18,830 nucleotides of DNA from CAZMLC01 sp964567125 (GTDB lineage: Bacteria > Verrucomicrobiota > Kiritimatiellia > RFP12 > UBA1067). Under the pieces are notes generated by a model, which was not told the origin of the DNA, ran no database searches, and saw nothing but the letters and a program-made list of their open reading frames with translations. Shown here one piece after another: positions 7,321 through 14,084 of the stretch. Each line of letters starts with the position of its first letter. Positions within the stretch are counted from its first letter, which is position 1. Position numbers and translations under genes: made by a program. The stretch is from assembly GCA_964567125.1 (NCBI GenBank), contig CAZMLC010000055.1, positions 1 through 18,830 on the forward strand. Reading direction: 5' to 3'.

Positions 7321-9115
7321 CCTCCGAAGGGTGGTCGAATTTCGCGACTTCGCAAGGCATGCGGCGCATGAGCAAGCCGAGCGGGAAGCGGATGCCGTAG
7401 ACCACGTGCGTGGCCATGACGCCGAGCCAGGTTGTGAGCCAGATGCGCGGAGAAAGCGAGATCGAGGTGATGAAGGTGATCGCGCCATAGAGGGCGAGCG
7501 CCGCGAGGTAGAGCGCCTTCAGCCACGGATGGAGCAGGGCGATTGGACCGCCGAGCACCACGCCTGCGACAAAGAAGGTCGGAAGCAGGTAACTGAACTT
7601 GAACGACGTTTTCGGAAAGCGCTTCGCGAAGTGCCCGCGGTGCAACGCGTAGCGTCCGAGCTGCCGCAGATGGGGGCCGAAGAGCGGGCGGCGATGGTGG
7701 TAGACGAGCGCCCAGGGATCGTAGACGATGCGCTTCTTCTGTCCGTAGACAATGTCGGAGCAGAGGATGGTGTCTTCGCCCGGCCAGAAGCGCGTGTTGT
7801 AGCCGTTGATCGCGCGCAAAATGTCGGTGCGGACGAGCAGGTTGCAGCTGGGATAGTCATCAATCGAGGAGCGCACGCGGTCGCCCGTATAGCGATAACG
7901 GAAATTACCGGAGACGCAGATATTCTCATAGACGCGTCCGCTCATCTGGGCCATGAAGGGATCATTGGGCGGCGTGACACCGGGTCCGCCGACACCGCCG
8001 ACATCGGGCAGGGTGAAGTACTTGACCGCATGTTCGAGCCAGTTGGCGACGGGATAGGCGTCGTCATCCAGAAAGGCGACGATGTCGCCGTGGGCCTCGC
8101 GAATGCCGAGGTTGCGCTTTTCCGCAGGCCGTGTTTTGCCCGTGGGGATTACGCGCAGCGCATAATTTTGCGCCTGCAGCGCGGCGGGCGCATCGGGCAG
8201 GACGATCACTTCAAAGTGGGGGTAGGTCTGTGTTCCGAGGGCCGTGAGGCACTCGGTCAGGTAGTCGCTCGGCGCAGGGCAAGCAATGACGATCGAGACG
8301 AAGAGCGGTTTTTCGGGAAGGGGCGCGACCTCCACGCTGTCGTAATAGCGCAACACGCGCAGGCGATAGAAGACCGCCAGCGTATCGATCATGACCTGCT
8401 TGACATTCTTGTAGGAGAGACAGCCGACTTTTTCGCCGAAGTTCATCACGATGGGCGCCTCAGCCACGCGGTATCCCTTCTTGTGCGCAATCGAGAGCAC
8501 TTCGAGATCAAAAGCAAAGGCTTTGACGAGCATGCGTTCAAAGGACCAGGCCAGGGCTTCCCGCGTAAAGAGCTTCATGCCGGTCTGGGTATCCGTGACC
8601 GGGAGTCCGACGAGCAGGCGGACGAGCGTATAGTAGATCACGCTGGCGAGGCGGCGATGCCAGGGGTAGTCGATCACGGAATCCGGATGGCGTTTGGAGC
8701 CGACGACGATCGCGGCCGAGTTCTTGCGCATGACGGAGAAGAAGACCGTGACGCTGTGCGGGGAGAGGTCGAGGTCGCCATCCAGTAGCAGGATATGCGA
8801 GCCTCTGCTGGCCGCAAACCCGCGGCGCAGCGCATTGCCCTTGCCTGCATTGACCGCCACGAAGACAGGTCGGATATGCTCGGGATCGTGCTGGCTGGCC
8901 TGGCGGATCCCATGCGCCGTGGCATCTTTGCTGCCATCATCAACGGGGATGATTTCAAAGGGGACATTTCCCTGCAGAAGCGTGTAGACCTGTTCAATAT
9001 TTTGCTGGATCACCCCTTCCAAGCCATAGGCCGGCATGATCACGCTGAGCAACCCTGTCGGACCTAGGCAGGCGCGCGCGTCCTCCCAAAAATTTTTCTC
9101 GTTTAAGATGGTCAT
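7310..9115 (-). CDS. Tandem family-2 glycosyltransferase fusion with C-terminal membrane helices
   Basis: A 601-residue protein with two GT2 (GT-A fold) domains. The first (about 20-255) resembles polyprenyl-phosphate sugar transferases of the DPM1/GtrB kind: VIMPAYGLEG, PVDDGSKDAT (57-66), the metal-binding DGD (112-114) and DTQTGMKLF (175-183). The second (about 272-500) has SIVIACPAP, FLDDDAYP with the DDD at 350-352, and PGED (445-448), the usual acceptor-activating acid region. Hydrophobic helices follow (about 508-550 and 558-580), placing the enzyme at the cytoplasmic membrane. Family knowledge suggests that one domain loads a lipid-linked sugar and the other elongates a glycan; the actual substrates cannot be read from sequence. 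The start is the first ATG after a weak CGGAAA ribosome binding site. It is divergent from the LysM lipoprotein operon. The stop lies inside the tandem repeat, so the last few residues may vary between strains. Confidence 0.88.
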   Translation of the reverse strand: MTILNEKNFWEDARACLGPTGLLSVIMPAYGLEGVIQQNIEQVYTLLQGNVPFEIIPVDDGSKDATAHGIRQASQHDPEHIRPVFVAVNAGKGNALRRGFAASRGSHILLLDGDLDLSPHSVTVFFSVMRKNSAAIVVGSKRHPDSVIDYPWHRRLASVIYYTLVRLLVGLPVTDTQTGMKLFTREALAWSFERMLVKAFAFDLEVLSIAHKKGYRVAEAPIVMNFGEKVGCLSYKNVKQVMIDTLAVFYRLRVLRYYDSVEVAPLPEKPLFVSIVIACPAPSDYLTECLTALGTQTYPHFEVIVLPDAPAALQAQNYALRVIPTGKTRPAEKRNLGIREAHGDIVAFLDDDAYPVANWLEHAVKYFTLPDVGGVGGPGVTPPNDPFMAQMSGRVYENICVSGNFRYRYTGDRVRSSIDDYPSCNLLVRTDILRAINGYNTRFWPGEDTILCSDIVYGQKKRIVYDPWALVYHHRRPLFGPHLRQLGRYALHRGHFAKRFPKTSFKFSYLLPTFFVAGVVLGGPIALLHPWLKALYLAALALYGAITFITSISLSPRIWLTTWLGVMATHVVYGIRFPLGLLMRRMPCEVAKFDHPSEECQ

Positions 9116-9168
9116 TTTTCCGCAGTATCGGTAAAATACACTCTTGTTTATGCGGGAACAGGTGTTTA

Positions 9169-9197
9169 TTGCACTTATGCCCGTAACCTGATACCAT
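9169..9197 (+). promoter_or_regulatory. Promoter of the LysM lipoprotein operon
   Basis: TTGCAC (9169-9174), a 17-base spacer and TACCAT (9192-9197) lie 75 bases before the ATG at 9273, in the divergent intergenic region. A TGAGGA ribosome binding site stands about 9 bases before the start. Confidence 0.55.
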
Positions 9198-9272
9198 CAT
9201 CATATTCGACAGGTGCTTTGAAACCAATCGAAAAATGATGGGAACGTTGATTTTTTTTGAGGATACGCGGTC

Positions 9273-10367
9273 ATGATTCGATGTGTAATGGTTATGCTTT
9301 CAGGCGTGTTGCTGGTCTGCTCGACAGGCTGCAAGCGGCAAGATGTTTCATCTCTGGAAGCGCAGGAACGGACCTCGTCGCTCAATAAGAAAGCGCGCGA
9401 TGCGGAGCTGTCCGGCAACACCAAGGAGGCGATCCGGCTCTATCGGGAAATTTTAGTAAGCGAGCCGCGTTCGTTTTCCGCCCACTTCCAATTGGCGGCC
9501 ATGCTGCAAGACGTGGAGCAGAATTACATCGACGCCATCTATCACTACAATCAATATCTGGCGTTCCGTCCTGATTCGGAAAAAAGCACGCTGGCGAAGG
9601 AGCGCATCCGCATTGCCGAGCAACTGCTGGCCCCGCAGATTCTGCGCCGGGTCGGCGATTCTGTCCAGGGGCTGACGCAGGCGCATCTGCTGAAAGAGAC
9701 CGACCGGCTCAATTCGTTGATCACCAAGCTCGAAGGCGAGAAATCGGTGCTGCTCGAAGAGAATGAAGCGTTGAAAAAGAAGGTCGCGATTGCAACTGCG
9801 GATGCTGAGCGCATGCGCCTGCTTTTGCGCAAGCTCCGCGGATCGGATGCGGAATCGGCGGATGTCGCGCCGCTGTCGCGCCGCGAGGTGCCGGGGAGTA
9901 CGGTGACGCGTTCGGATATGCGCTCGCTGAAAGAGCAGTCGGAGAATACGTCGATTGATACCGCGACGCGCCGTGCGGATGTCCGCGCCATGCGTGAGGA
10001 GGCGGCTGCCATTTCCGATGCAAAACCGCAGACGGGTGCGGCCTCCACTGCGGATGAGACCTTGAAGAAAGTGCAGGCGCGCGTGGCAGCCGAGCAGGCT
10101 GCCACCACCAAGCGCGGTGAGGATATCCCGGCGATTCTCGCGCCGCTGTCAAACGCGCGTTCCACACCCGCTGCGCATGCGACGAAGGCCGCATCAGCTG
10201 TTCCTGAGAAACGGACCTATGTAGTGCAGCCCGGCGATACGCTCTTCCGCGTTTCGGAGAAGTTTTACGGCGATGCGACGCATTGGAAAAAGTTGCGCGA
10301 TGCGAATCGGACGACGATTGATCCCGATGGGCGCATTCGTGCCGGACAGGTCATCGTTGTACCGTAA
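9273..10367 (+). CDS. TPR and LysM domain lipoprotein
   Basis: A 364-residue envelope lipoprotein. The signal peptide ends in a lipobox STGC with acylated Cys20. Residues about 35-95 form a TPR-like helical repeat region (SGNTKEAIRLYREIL, YIDAIYHYNQYLAF, a tetratricopeptide signature). Residues about 140-185 are a charged heptad-like coiled coil. A low-complexity Ala/Ser/Thr/Arg linker follows. The C-terminus (313-364) is a LysM domain (YVVQPGDTLFRVSEKFYGD through IRAGQVIVVP), which binds N-acetylglucosamine polymers, normally peptidoglycan. The protein probably sits in a membrane leaflet facing the periplasm and grips the wall. It is the first gene of a run with a small membrane protein, a second LysM lipoprotein and hemB. 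Its exact role is unknown. Confidence 0.9.
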   Translation: MIRCVMVMLSGVLLVCSTGCKRQDVSSLEAQERTSSLNKKARDAELSGNTKEAIRLYREILVSEPRSFSAHFQLAAMLQDVEQNYIDAIYHYNQYLAFRPDSEKSTLAKERIRIAEQLLAPQILRRVGDSVQGLTQAHLLKETDRLNSLITKLEGEKSVLLEENEALKKKVAIATADAERMRLLLRKLRGSDAESADVAPLSRREVPGSTVTRSDMRSLKEQSENTSIDTATRRADVRAMREEAAAISDAKPQTGAASTADETLKKVQARVAAEQAATTKRGEDIPAILAPLSNARSTPAAHATKAASAVPEKRTYVVQPGDTLFRVSEKFYGDATHWKKLRDANRTTIDPDGRIRAGQVIVVP

Positions 10368-10376
10368 GGGGCAGGT

Positions 10377-10658
10377 ATGCAGCGCCTTTTCAAAACAGCA
10401 TCATCTACGCTCTTTGTCGATGCCACGTCATCGTCAAAAACAGGGGATTTCCGCTTGGATGTCGCCTCTGGGGGGACGTCTGCCGCGCCCAAATACGAAA
10501 AGCGGCTGGTGCGGTACATTGCCGCAGGCGGCATGCGGCAGTTGCGGCGTACGCATGCAGATGATCTGGTGGATATGAACCGGCGTCTGTTCGGCATCGC
10601 CATGGTCGGTATGATGATCTTCTGGTTAGTTTTCTATTTGTTACCGTCAGGATGCTAA
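10377..10658 (+). CDS. Small single-pass membrane protein between two LysM lipoproteins
   Basis: A 93-residue protein that I do not recognise. The first 65 residues are polar and basic, and a clear hydrophobic helix (about 71-89, with GIAMVGMMIFWLVFYLL) lies at the end, so the N-terminus is probably cytoplasmic and the protein tail-anchored. It starts 9 bases after the upstream stop behind GGGGCAGGT and is followed 13 bases later by the next lipoprotein gene, so it is clearly part of the operon. The codon use matches its neighbours. It might connect the LysM proteins to the membrane, but that is context only. Confidence 0.72.
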   Translation: MQRLFKTASSTLFVDATSSSKTGDFRLDVASGGTSAAPKYEKRLVRYIAAGGMRQLRRTHADDLVDMNRRLFGIAMVGMMIFWLVFYLLPSGC

Positions 10659-10671
10659 GGGAGTAACGAGG

Positions 10672-11283
10672 ATGAAAAAATGGAGTCTTGGGTGTTGCGG
10701 TCTTGTACTGCTGATGATGACATCAGGCTGCTCGACACCTGTTTTCCGCAATACGATTTTTGATTCGGACGACGGTTCGGGCAGTCAGTCGAGCAGCGAT
10801 CGGCGCATTGCCCGGATGGCCAATGAAACGCAGCAGCTGACTGTTGAGGTCACCCATTTACGCGAAGAGGTCCAGGCGTTGAAGCGTCAGCAGCAACAGT
10901 TCGAAGAACGGTTTGCGCAATCGGAGAGTCAGGGCGGTTCGCGCGAAGATATCGCTGCGCTGCGCAAGGATATTCAGCTGTTGCGTTCTGAACGCGATTC
11001 GCTCAAGCGCGAGATCTCCGATGATTTGATGTCGCGCATTGATAAGGCCGCGGCGCGTGCGGGGAAAACGACGACAACAGGAGCATCGGCGGCGCGCACC
11101 TCAACAACCAGGAAGACGGGGGCCACAACGCGGACCGGGTATGAACACACGGTCGTGAAGGGCCAGACGTTAAGTGAAATCGCACGCGGTTATGGCAAGA
11201 GTATTGATTCGATCATGAAAGCCAACAAGATCTCGAATCCGGCGTCAATCCGCGTCGGGCAGGTCTTGTTCATTCCGGATTAA
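10672..11283 (+). CDS. Coiled-coil LysM lipoprotein
   Basis: A 203-residue lipoprotein with lipobox TSGC and acylated Cys20. Residues about 44-122 are a long coiled coil (heptads such as TQQLTVEVTHLREEVQALK). A Thr/Ala-rich linker follows (130-155). The LysM domain is at the C-terminus (157-203, YEHTVVKGQTLSEIARGYG to IRVGQVLFIPD). It resembles the product two genes upstream in plan (lipid anchor, coiled coil, flexible linker, LysM) but lacks the TPR part. It is expected in the periplasm, tethered to a membrane and bound to peptidoglycan. The ribosome binding site is AGGGAG. It ends 4 bases before hemB. Confidence 0.9.
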   Translation: MKKWSLGCCGLVLLMMTSGCSTPVFRNTIFDSDDGSGSQSSSDRRIARMANETQQLTVEVTHLREEVQALKRQQQQFEERFAQSESQGGSREDIAALRKDIQLLRSERDSLKREISDDLMSRIDKAAARAGKTTTTGASAARTSTTRKTGATTRTGYEHTVVKGQTLSEIARGYGKSIDSIMKANKISNPASIRVGQVLFIPD

Positions 11284-11287
11284 GTAT

Positions 11288-12268
11288 ATGCAATTTCCTG
11301 AAATTCGTTTGCGCCGTCTGCGGCGTACCGCAGCCATCCGGCGTCTCTTTGATATGCCACCGCCACCGGCCTCGAAATTCGTCTGGCCTCTCTTTGTGGT
11401 GGAGGGCGAGAAACGCCGCGAGGCGATTGACGCCATGCCCGGGCAGTTTCGTCTGAGCATCGATCAGCTCTTGGTTGAACTTGAACCTGCGGTGAAACAG
11501 GGCATTGGCGGCGTTCTGCTGTTTGGCCAGACCGAACAGCAGAAAGATGGCGCAGGCACAGGCGCCTTTGATCCGCGTGGCGCGGTCCAGCTGGCGATCC
11601 CCGCGATCAAGCGCGCATTCCCCAATTTGACCGTCATGACGGATGTCTGCCTCTGCGCGTATACGGAACACGGCCATTGCGGTCCGCTGGATCGTCATGG
11701 ACAGGTGGATAACGATGCAGCCTGCGAATTGCTGGCGCGCGTGGCGCTTTCACATGCGGTGGCAGGCGCGGATGTCGTGGCGCCCAGCGCCATGATGGAT
11801 GGACAGGTGGCCGCGATCCGCGCGACGTTGGAAGAAAATGACTTGAACGAGACGCTGCTGATGGCCTATTCAACGAAATTCGCCTCCTCGCTCTATGGTC
11901 CCTTCCGTGATGCGGAGAATTCAGCGCCCACTTCAGGCGACCGCAAAAGTTACCAGGCCTCGTATGCGAATCCGCGCGCGGCGTTGCGCGAATCGGACTT
12001 TGATGAGGCGGAGGGCGCGGATATCCTGATGATCAAGCCGACGCTTTTTTATCTCGACCTGCTCAGCCAGTTGCGCGCACGCACGGATTTACCTGTGGCG
12101 GCTTACAACGTCAGCGGCGAGTACAGCATGCTGATTGCCGCGGCGGATCGCGGGTGGGGGGATCGCTATGCTATGGCGCGCGAATCCTTGATGGCGATTG
12201 ATCGCGCAGGTGCGGATCTGATCCTCTCCTATTGGACCCCGCAGTACGCAGATATTTTCCCCGCATGA
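11288..12268 (+). CDS. hemB: Delta-aminolevulinic acid dehydratase (porphobilinogen synthase)
   Basis: This cytoplasmic enzyme condenses two 5-aminolevulinate molecules into porphobilinogen, the pyrrole precursor of haem, sirohaem and corrinoids. The 326 residues are the normal length. The Schiff-base lysines are Lys197 (AYSTKFASS) and Lys250 (MIKPTLF). The zinc-binding cysteines Cys121, Cys123 and Cys131 lie in DVCLCAYTEHGHCG, so this is the zinc-dependent type. GDRKSYQ and the C-terminal AYNVSGEYSM segment are also present. It is placed at the end of the LysM lipoprotein operon, 4 bases after the previous stop, with no clear ribosome binding site of its own, which suggests translational coupling. 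I see no functional link with the lipoproteins. No other tetrapyrrole gene lies in the window. Confidence 0.97.
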   Translation: MQFPEIRLRRLRRTAAIRRLFDMPPPPASKFVWPLFVVEGEKRREAIDAMPGQFRLSIDQLLVELEPAVKQGIGGVLLFGQTEQQKDGAGTGAFDPRGAVQLAIPAIKRAFPNLTVMTDVCLCAYTEHGHCGPLDRHGQVDNDAACELLARVALSHAVAGADVVAPSAMMDGQVAAIRATLEENDLNETLLMAYSTKFASSLYGPFRDAENSAPTSGDRKSYQASYANPRAALRESDFDEAEGADILMIKPTLFYLDLLSQLRARTDLPVAAYNVSGEYSMLIAAADRGWGDRYAMARESLMAIDRAGADLILSYWTPQYADIFPA

Positions 12269-12279
12269 GCCTTTTCAGA

Positions 12280-12308
12280 TTGTCGTTAAACCTGTTTTGT
12301 GTTACCTT
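12280..12308 (+). promoter_or_regulatory. Promoter of the ferredoxin gene
   Basis: TTGTCG (12280-12285), a 17-base spacer and TACCTT (12303-12308) lie in the gap after hemB. The GTTACCTT context matches the GTTACTAT box before the gene at 5995. The transcript would start about 30 bases before the ATG. Confidence 0.6.
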
Positions 12309-12332
12309 TAGACGGTCTTTTTTAACAACAAG

Positions 12333-12340
12333 AAGGAGGT
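12333..12340 (+). promoter_or_regulatory. Strong ribosome binding site of the ferredoxin gene
   Basis: AAGGAGGT stands 4 bases before the ATG at 12345. It is a near-perfect anti-16S match, stronger than at most genes in this window, and suggests high expression. Confidence 0.85.
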
Positions 12341-12344
12341 AATC

Positions 12345-12515
12345 ATGGCTTATAAAATTACGGACGCATGCGTTGCTTGCGGACTGTGCAAGGAAGCTTG
12401 CCCGGTTGAAGCGATCAGCGAAGGTTCACCGACCTATGTGATCGATGCTTCGAAGTGCGTGGATTGTGGTTCTTGCGCAAGCGAGTGCCCGAACAGCGCG
12501 ATCGTCGCAGGCTAA
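12345..12515 (+). CDS. 2[4Fe-4S] ferredoxin (56 residues)
   Basis: This is a small clostridial-type bacterial ferredoxin, a soluble low-potential electron carrier. Eight cysteines occur in two motifs, C9-x2-C12-x2-C15-x3-C19-P and C38-x2-C41-x2-C44-x3-C48-P, in the two-fold pseudo-symmetric plan expected for a 55-56 residue member. The sequence is acidic overall. It has its own promoter, a strong ribosome binding site and a terminator, which fits a highly expressed monocistronic carrier. The pyruvate:ferredoxin oxidoreductase at the left end of the window is a likely electron donor; this is inferred from family knowledge. Confidence 0.97.
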   Translation: MAYKITDACVACGLCKEACPVEAISEGSPTYVIDASKCVDCGSCASECPNSAIVAG

Positions 12516-12536
12516 AACTGCGCGTGCGGTTTAGCA

Positions 12537-12564
12537 AGCGGTGGGGAAACCTACCGCTTTTTTT
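12537..12564 (+). terminator. Rho-independent terminator of the ferredoxin gene
   Basis: A 9-bp stem (AGCGGTGGG at 12537-12545 with CCTACCGCT at 12550-12558, one G-T wobble) closes on a GAAA tetraloop of the GNRA type and is followed by T7 (12558-12564). It ends only 14 bases before the ATG of the next gene, leaving no room for a promoter between them. Confidence 0.9.
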
Positions 12565-12578
12565 GTGCGGGAAAAGGT

Positions 12579-14084
12579 ATGCGTTACGCGATCGTATCAG
12601 ATTTACATGCCAATTTAGCCGCGTGGCAGACAACGCTTGCGGACATCGCCGACAATGCGGTGGACCAGATTATCTGTCTCGGGGATCTGGTTGGATACGG
12701 TCCTGATCCTGTTGGTCTGCTGGAGTCAGTCTACACCACGGTGCATGCCTCACTGATGGGCAATCACGATGCAGCCGTCTGCGGCAAGATGGACCCCGCA
12801 CTCTTCTCGGAACGCGCCGAATACGTGGTGCGCCACCATCAACAACAGGTCTCCGCAGCCGGGCTGCGCTGGTTGAGCGCGTTGCCCTTGGTGGTAAAAG
12901 GTCCCGGGTTCCGCTGTGTGCACGGCGATTTTTCTGCACCGGCCGCATTTAACTACATTATCGATCCTGATGAGGCCTTGCCCTCCTGGCAGCGCGTAAC
13001 CGAACAGCTCCTCTTCGTGGGACACTCCCATCTGCCCGGCATTTTTGTGATCGGCGCGAGCGGTACGCCGCATCTCCTTGATCCCTGCGATTTCGTACTG
13101 GAGGAGGGGAAACGCTACATTGTCAATCCCGGCAGCGTGGGGTATCCGCGCATGGGCCAGTGCCGTTCGAGCTACTGCATCTACGACGCCGCGACGCGCA
13201 CGATCGTTTTCCGTTCCCTGCCGTTTGATAGCGCGGGATACTTGCAGAAATTGCGCGCCGCCGGCTTGGGGGATGACCCGTGGATGCTGCAGCACGAGGG
13301 CGCTCGCGCGTTACCTGCGGTTCGTGAACGGCTGTCGTTCGCGAAACCGCTGACCGAGGCGCAGCATGCCCGGAACGTGCGGCAGGAGGCCGCGCTGACA
13401 CCCGCGCAGTGGAAACGCCAGATCGCGCTCTTACTGATCTGCGGTTTTGCAGCCTTGTGCGGGGGCGCGTATATGGCATGGACGCATGCCTCACGGCAGG
13501 TGGAGCAGCTCGCGATCGGCGTGGAGTTTCCCGCGAAAGAGGTGACGCTCCCCATGTTGAATGCCTATCCGCTGGTTCCTCTCCAGCGCAATCTGCTGGA
13601 GTCCTTCCCCGGGCAGCTCGATGCGGGGATTTTAACCGGATGGCGTTATCGTATCGCGGATCGCGCCAAGCAGACGCTGAGCATTACGCGCGTGAATCAC
13701 GAGGCGCTGCTGCGCATCGACCATCAGGGCAGGCATGAATTCTGTCTGATTTCGCCGTACATCACGTTGACGGGCACGCGGATCAAATCCCTCCGCATGG
13801 TTGGCCGGATGCAGAAAGGCGCGGGATTTGACGGTGCGGTCAGCATGGCGTGCGTTGCCTTTGCGGAACAGCCGGACGGGAAGTTGGAGCAGATCGCGAC
13901 GGTGCAGCACGAAATTCGGAATGCGAAGAGCGCGGTGAAAGAGGGGATTTTCTCCGTCAACCGCAAAGTCGATCTTCCGCGGCGGGCAACCCATATACGC
14001 GTGGAGTTGAACGGCCGCTTTAGCGGGACGTGTACGCTCTTTGCGCCGCAGGTGAGCGCGGCGGAATGCGAGGATGCCAAATGA
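12579..14084 (+). CDS. Calcineurin-like metallophosphoesterase with membrane anchor and outer C-terminal domain
   Basis: A 501-residue protein. Residues 1-240 are a metallophosphoesterase of the YfcE/Metallophos_2 kind with all metal ligands: D8-x-H10 (SDLHAN), D36 (LGDLVGYG), N62-H63 (GNHD), H115 (VHGD), H149-x-H151 (GHSH) and NPGSVG. One hydrophobic helix follows (about 285-303, IALLLICGFAALCGGAYMAW). The remaining 200 residues look beta-rich and probably lie outside the cytoplasmic membrane. A phosphomonoesterase or phosphodiesterase with an outer sensor-like domain is an unusual plan; the substrate is unknown. The start is fixed by the strand MRYAIVSDLH; AAAAGG precedes it. It lies 14 bases behind the ferredoxin terminator, so expression probably depends on readthrough. 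Its stop overlaps the start of the exonuclease gene (ATGA), indicating coupled translation. Confidence 0.88.
   Translation: MRYAIVSDLHANLAAWQTTLADIADNAVDQIICLGDLVGYGPDPVGLLESVYTTVHASLMGNHDAAVCGKMDPALFSERAEYVVRHHQQQVSAAGLRWLSALPLVVKGPGFRCVHGDFSAPAAFNYIIDPDEALPSWQRVTEQLLFVGHSHLPGIFVIGASGTPHLLDPCDFVLEEGKRYIVNPGSVGYPRMGQCRSSYCIYDAATRTIVFRSLPFDSAGYLQKLRAAGLGDDPWMLQHEGARALPAVRERLSFAKPLTEAQHARNVRQEAALTPAQWKRQIALLLICGFAALCGGAYMAWTHASRQVEQLAIGVEFPAKEVTLPMLNAYPLVPLQRNLLESFPGQLDAGILTGWRYRIADRAKQTLSITRVNHEALLRIDHQGRHEFCLISPYITLTGTRIKSLRMVGRMQKGAGFDGAVSMACVAFAEQPDGKLEQIATVQHEIRNAKSAVKEGIFSVNRKVDLPRRATHIRVELNGRFSGTCTLFAPQVSAAECEDAK

Noticed and set aside
7331..8788. 485-codon plus-strand frame opposite the glycosyltransferase
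   Set aside because: Arg/Asp/Glu/Val-rich composition typical of the antisense of a GC-rich gene; the minus-strand product has clear GT2 motifs.
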